Positions 61,441-64,000 of a DNA stretch of 64,000 bases are shown piece after piece. This DNA is from Sphingopyxis sp. LC363 (GTDB lineage Bacteria > Pseudomonadota > Alphaproteobacteria > Sphingomonadales > Sphingomonadaceae). Location: positions 56,148-120,147 of the forward strand of contig NZ_JNFC01000073.1 in assembly GCF_000756385.1 (NCBI RefSeq), written 5' to 3'. A model generated the notes under the pieces. That model searched no databases, was not told the origin of the DNA, and worked only from the letters and a program-made list of their open reading frames with translations. Position numbers and translations under genes: made by a program. Positions within the stretch are counted from its first letter, which is position 1, and each line of letters opens with the position of its first letter.

Positions 61441-63795
61441 ATGACAGGGGAAAAGAAAATCGTCGGATTGTGGCGGGATTCCGCGGCAAATCAGGAAGCG
61501 GACAGCGCGGCCTCGGCCGAAGCGACGGCGCCCGAGACCTTGGCCGCGCCCGAAGCGGCGGTGCCTGCCGAACGGGATTGGCTCGATATGTCCTCGCTGA
61601 ACGATGACGAAAACGTCGGGGAGGCGCCGCCGCCGGCATGGCATGATCGAACCGTCCCCGCCCTGCTCGTTCTTCTCGCGATCGGCTGGACGGGTTTCGC
61701 ACTCGCGGCGGCTACCGAAGCCTTCGCGCGAGCGCCAGCGCTCGCCGACTGGCCGCTGCTGATCGCAACGATCGCGATGCCGCTGACCTTGCTCGCGGTG
61801 CTTTGGATGCTCCTGCTGCGCTCTGGCCGATCGGAACAGGCGCGCTTCGCCCGCGTCGCCGCGGCGCTGCGCGAAGAGAATATGGCGCTCAACCAGTCGA
61901 TGCACGCGCTCGGCCTGCACCTCGCCGATGCGCAAAAGCAGCTCGGCGAACAGGCGAAGCTCGTCCAGCAGCTCGGCCTCGATACCGTCTCGCGCCTTAC
62001 CGAAAGCAGCGACAAGCTCGCGAGCAACGCCTCGGTGATCGCCAACGCCCACGACCAGCTCGCACGCTCGGGCGACGTCGCGATGCAGCGGATGGACGGA
62101 CTGCTCGCCGGTCTACCGCGGATCGACGATGTCGCCCAGCGGCTGGCGGTCAATTTCCGCGAGGCGGGGCTCGTCGCGCATCAGCAGGGCGCCACTCTCG
62201 AGGCACGGCTAGCCGCGCTCGGCGAGGAAGCCGCCAGGACCGCGCAAACGAGCGACACGGCGACCGCGAGCATTCTCGAGGCGATCGTCGCGTTACAGGG
62301 ACAGGCAAAGGAAACCGAGTCCGACCTCCTCGCCGCCTCGGCGCAGGTCACCGACGCGCATGCCGCTGCGCTCGCCCAGATGACGAGCCTCGCCGTTTCG
62401 GCGCGCGGCGAGATGACTTCGACCGTCGCCGCGATGACGGGCGAGATCGACAAGAGCTGGCAGCAGTTCCGCGACGGCGTCGATGCCGCCGCCGCGCAAA
62501 TGGACGTCCGGCTCGCGGCGGCGCGCGAGGCGAGCGATGCGATGGGCGCGCAGCTTGTCGCGCACGCCGACGCCAGCGACGCGCTCGCTTCGCGCATCAC
62601 CGCGCATGTCGCCGATGTCGGCGCACAGCTCGAAATACTCGACGTGAGCGTCACCGCGAGCACCGGGGTGATCGGCCGCGCGATCGACGATACCAAGGCG
62701 CAGCTCGGCGCTTTCATGCAGGAAGTGCAGAGCGGCAATACGTCGGCGCACCAGCTCATCGGCCACGCCGAATCGCTGCTGCTCGCGCTCGACGCGGTGA
62801 CGCGCGAACTCGACGAGACGCTGCCGCATGCGCTCGACCGCATCGCCGCGCACGGCCAGACGACGCAGACGGCCTTGTCGCAATTGCGCCCGCTTCTCGA
62901 CGCCTCGGAACTGGTGGCGCAGTCGACGGTGTCGCACGTCAACGCCGTCCAGACGACATTGAAGGCGAACGAGGAACAGATGGCGGGTCACGCGGCGAGC
63001 CAGCAGGAGCTGGCCGACCGGATCAACGGCGCGCTGGCGGAGGCCGAAGCCGCGCTCGCGAAGCTGCGCGAAGGCGCCGACGACTTCGCCGAACAGGGCG
63101 GCGCGCGGATGATCGCGACGCTGGCCGAGGTCCGTACCACCGCCGATTCGGCCGCCGACGAAGCGCGGCTGACGCTCGAAAAGCTGGTGTCGGGCGCGCG
63201 CGACGCAATGCAGGCGACCGCAACCGGCGCGATCGATGCGGCGTTCAAAAATGAAGTGACGGCCCAATTGAACGCGATCGAGGAAGCGTCGGCGCGCGCC
63301 GTCGCCGCGGCCAATGGCGCAGCCGACCGGCTAATGCGCCAGCTGATCACGATCATGGACACGAGCGCGAGCGTCGAGCAGCGCGTGAACGAGGCCGAGC
63401 AGGCGATCGCCGCGTCCGATCGCGATTCGCTCGCCAAGCAGGCCGGCCTGTTGACCGAGGCGCTGAAATCGACCGCGATCGACGTCACCAAGATCCTGTC
63501 GAGCGAAGTCAGCGACACCGCCTGGGACGCCTATCTCAAGGGCGACCGCGGCATCTTCGCGCGCCGGGCGGTCAAGCTGGTCGAGAATAGCGAGGCCAAG
63601 GAAATTCTGCGCATCTACCAGAATGACGACGCGTTCCATGCCTCGGTGAACCAGTTCATCCACGATTTCGAGGCGATGCTGCGCCTGCTGATCGGCGCGC
63701 GCGACGGATCGGCGATCAGCGTGACTTTGCTGTCGTCCGACATCGGCAAACTCTATGTCGCACTGGCGCAGGCGATCGACCGTCTGCGGAACTGA
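61441..63795 (+). CDS. Long coiled-coil membrane protein, TipN-like
   Basis: 784 residues. Acidic disordered N-terminus (1-65), two membrane helices (about 72-90 and 104-126), then a heavily charged Ala/Glu/Gln coiled coil from 130 to about 690 and a globular C-terminus with DRGIFARRAVKLVENSEAKEIL and LLSSDIGKLYVALAQAID. Two helices plus a long cytoplasmic coil is the plan of Caulobacter TipN, the new-pole marker, and the C-terminal block fits such proteins; sequence proof needs a search. Divergent from an Hpt-like gene. Confidence 0.68.
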   Translation: MTGEKKIVGLWRDSAANQEADSAASAEATAPETLAAPEAAVPAERDWLDMSSLNDDENVGEAPPPAWHDRTVPALLVLLAIGWTGFALAAATEAFARAPALADWPLLIATIAMPLTLLAVLWMLLLRSGRSEQARFARVAAALREENMALNQSMHALGLHLADAQKQLGEQAKLVQQLGLDTVSRLTESSDKLASNASVIANAHDQLARSGDVAMQRMDGLLAGLPRIDDVAQRLAVNFREAGLVAHQQGATLEARLAALGEEAARTAQTSDTATASILEAIVALQGQAKETESDLLAASAQVTDAHAAALAQMTSLAVSARGEMTSTVAAMTGEIDKSWQQFRDGVDAAAAQMDVRLAAAREASDAMGAQLVAHADASDALASRITAHVADVGAQLEILDVSVTASTGVIGRAIDDTKAQLGAFMQEVQSGNTSAHQLIGHAESLLLALDAVTRELDETLPHALDRIAAHGQTTQTALSQLRPLLDASELVAQSTVSHVNAVQTTLKANEEQMAGHAASQQELADRINGALAEAEAALAKLREGADDFAEQGGARMIATLAEVRTTADSAADEARLTLEKLVSGARDAMQATATGAIDAAFKNEVTAQLNAIEEASARAVAAANGAADRLMRQLITIMDTSASVEQRVNEAEQAIAASDRDSLAKQAGLLTEALKSTAIDVTKILSSEVSDTAWDAYLKGDRGIFARRAVKLVENSEAKEILRIYQNDDAFHASVNQFIHDFEAMLRLLIGARDGSAISVTLLSSDIGKLYVALAQAIDRLRN

Positions 63796-63846
63796 TCGCG
63801 CGGGAAACGGCCGCAAGCGACCGGTTGCGGCCATTGAGAGAAGAAA

Positions 63847-63975
63847 GCCCCTCCCCTTCAGGGGAGGGGTTGGGGGTGGGGTCTATCGGCCTTGCGCAAG
63901 GCCGATAGACCCCACCCCACGACGACCAGGCAGCAAGCTGCCAAGTCTGCGTTGCCCATCCCCTGAAGCGGAGGG
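63847..63975. repeat. Nested palindromic element
   Basis: Outer arms CCCCTCCCCTTCAGGGG (63847-63863) and CCCCTGAAGCGGAGGGG (63958-63974) enclose a perfect 46-bp palindrome at 63872-63917 (21-bp arms GGGGTGGGGTCTATCGGCCTT plus a GCGC centre) and a second short hairpin near 63930 (GGCAGC/GCTGCC). No gene. Ends the window; the last 25 bases show nothing further. Confidence 0.85.
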
Positions 63976-64000
63976 GCCAAGTCACCGACCCTGCCACTCA

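Noticed and set aside
63716..63997. Small minus-strand frame containing PTPNPSPEGEG
   Set aside because: This peptide is a translated intergenic palindrome seen as a false ORF in many proteobacteria.

Overview
The window reads as a stretch of core chromosome from an alphaproteobacterium, most probably a sphingomonad close to Sphingopyxis. The support is inference from content: high GC with strong GC3 bias, separate b and b' subunits of the F0 ATP synthase, a trpF-trpB-trpA-accD-folC cluster, a WalW-like deacetylase, SapC, DUF1674, and intergenic palindromes of types common in this group. There is no integrase, transposase, phage gene, rRNA operon, replication origin or CRISPR array. Sixty-five protein genes and three tRNA genes are called; most intergenic gaps are under 250 bp.

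Layout. 1-4.4 kb: end of cinA, the ratA/COQ10-lipA pair, then beta-carbonic anhydrase, a two-helix membrane protein and a ClC chloride/proton antiporter. 4.4-7.5 kb: F0 ATP synthase operon atpI-atpB-atpE-atpF'-atpF on the minus strand, with a recognisable promoter, leader hairpin and terminator. 7.5-11.4 kb: ydbH-ynbE-ydbL, an envelope lipid-transport module with overlapping stops and starts. 11.5-13.7 kb: radC, an Rnk/GreA-like regulator and two paralogous secreted proteins, one with EF-hands. 13.8-21.9 kb: biosynthetic run purB, lapA, pyrF, trpF, trpB, a small membrane protein, trpA, accD, folC. 21.9-28.3 kb: AmpG permease, single-domain response regulator, RluB and RsmD rRNA enzymes, two transporters and RlpA. 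28.5-35.2 kb: DUF2520 protein, PcrA/UvrD helicase, DUF4349 lipoprotein, Asp/Asn beta-hydroxylase, acyl-CoA dehydrogenase, tRNA-Ala. 35.3-42.5 kb: NADP oxidoreductase, RhlE helicase, D-2-hydroxyacid dehydrogenase, SapC, SDHAF4-like protein, RsmB. 42.5-56 kb: DUF885 peptidase, MFS exporter, hydrolase-cysK pair, SleB hydrolase, thioesterase-EttA pair, M28 and M20 peptidases, a repetitive Ala-rich lipoprotein, a DUF2235 lipase-like protein, and tRNA-Pro. 56-64 kb: tRNA-Ile2/CAT, WalW, a degenerate histidine kinase, an Lrp regulator, a TPR-like secreted protein, an Hpt-like protein lacking its histidine, and a long TipN-like coiled-coil membrane protein.

How it fits together. Most genes are housekeeping: energy (F0), nucleotides (purB, pyrF), tryptophan and cysteine, fatty acid and folate synthesis, rRNA modification and envelope upkeep. 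The less explained part is the signalling and polarity material at 57-64 kb, where a histidine kinase with an eroded ATPase domain, an Hpt fold with leucine in place of the phospho-histidine and a TipN-like coiled-coil protein lie within 7 kb. A second noteworthy signal is a set of three mosaic intergenic elements (4.5, 28.4 and 44.4 kb) that share the same left and right boundary motifs but carry different hairpin cores.
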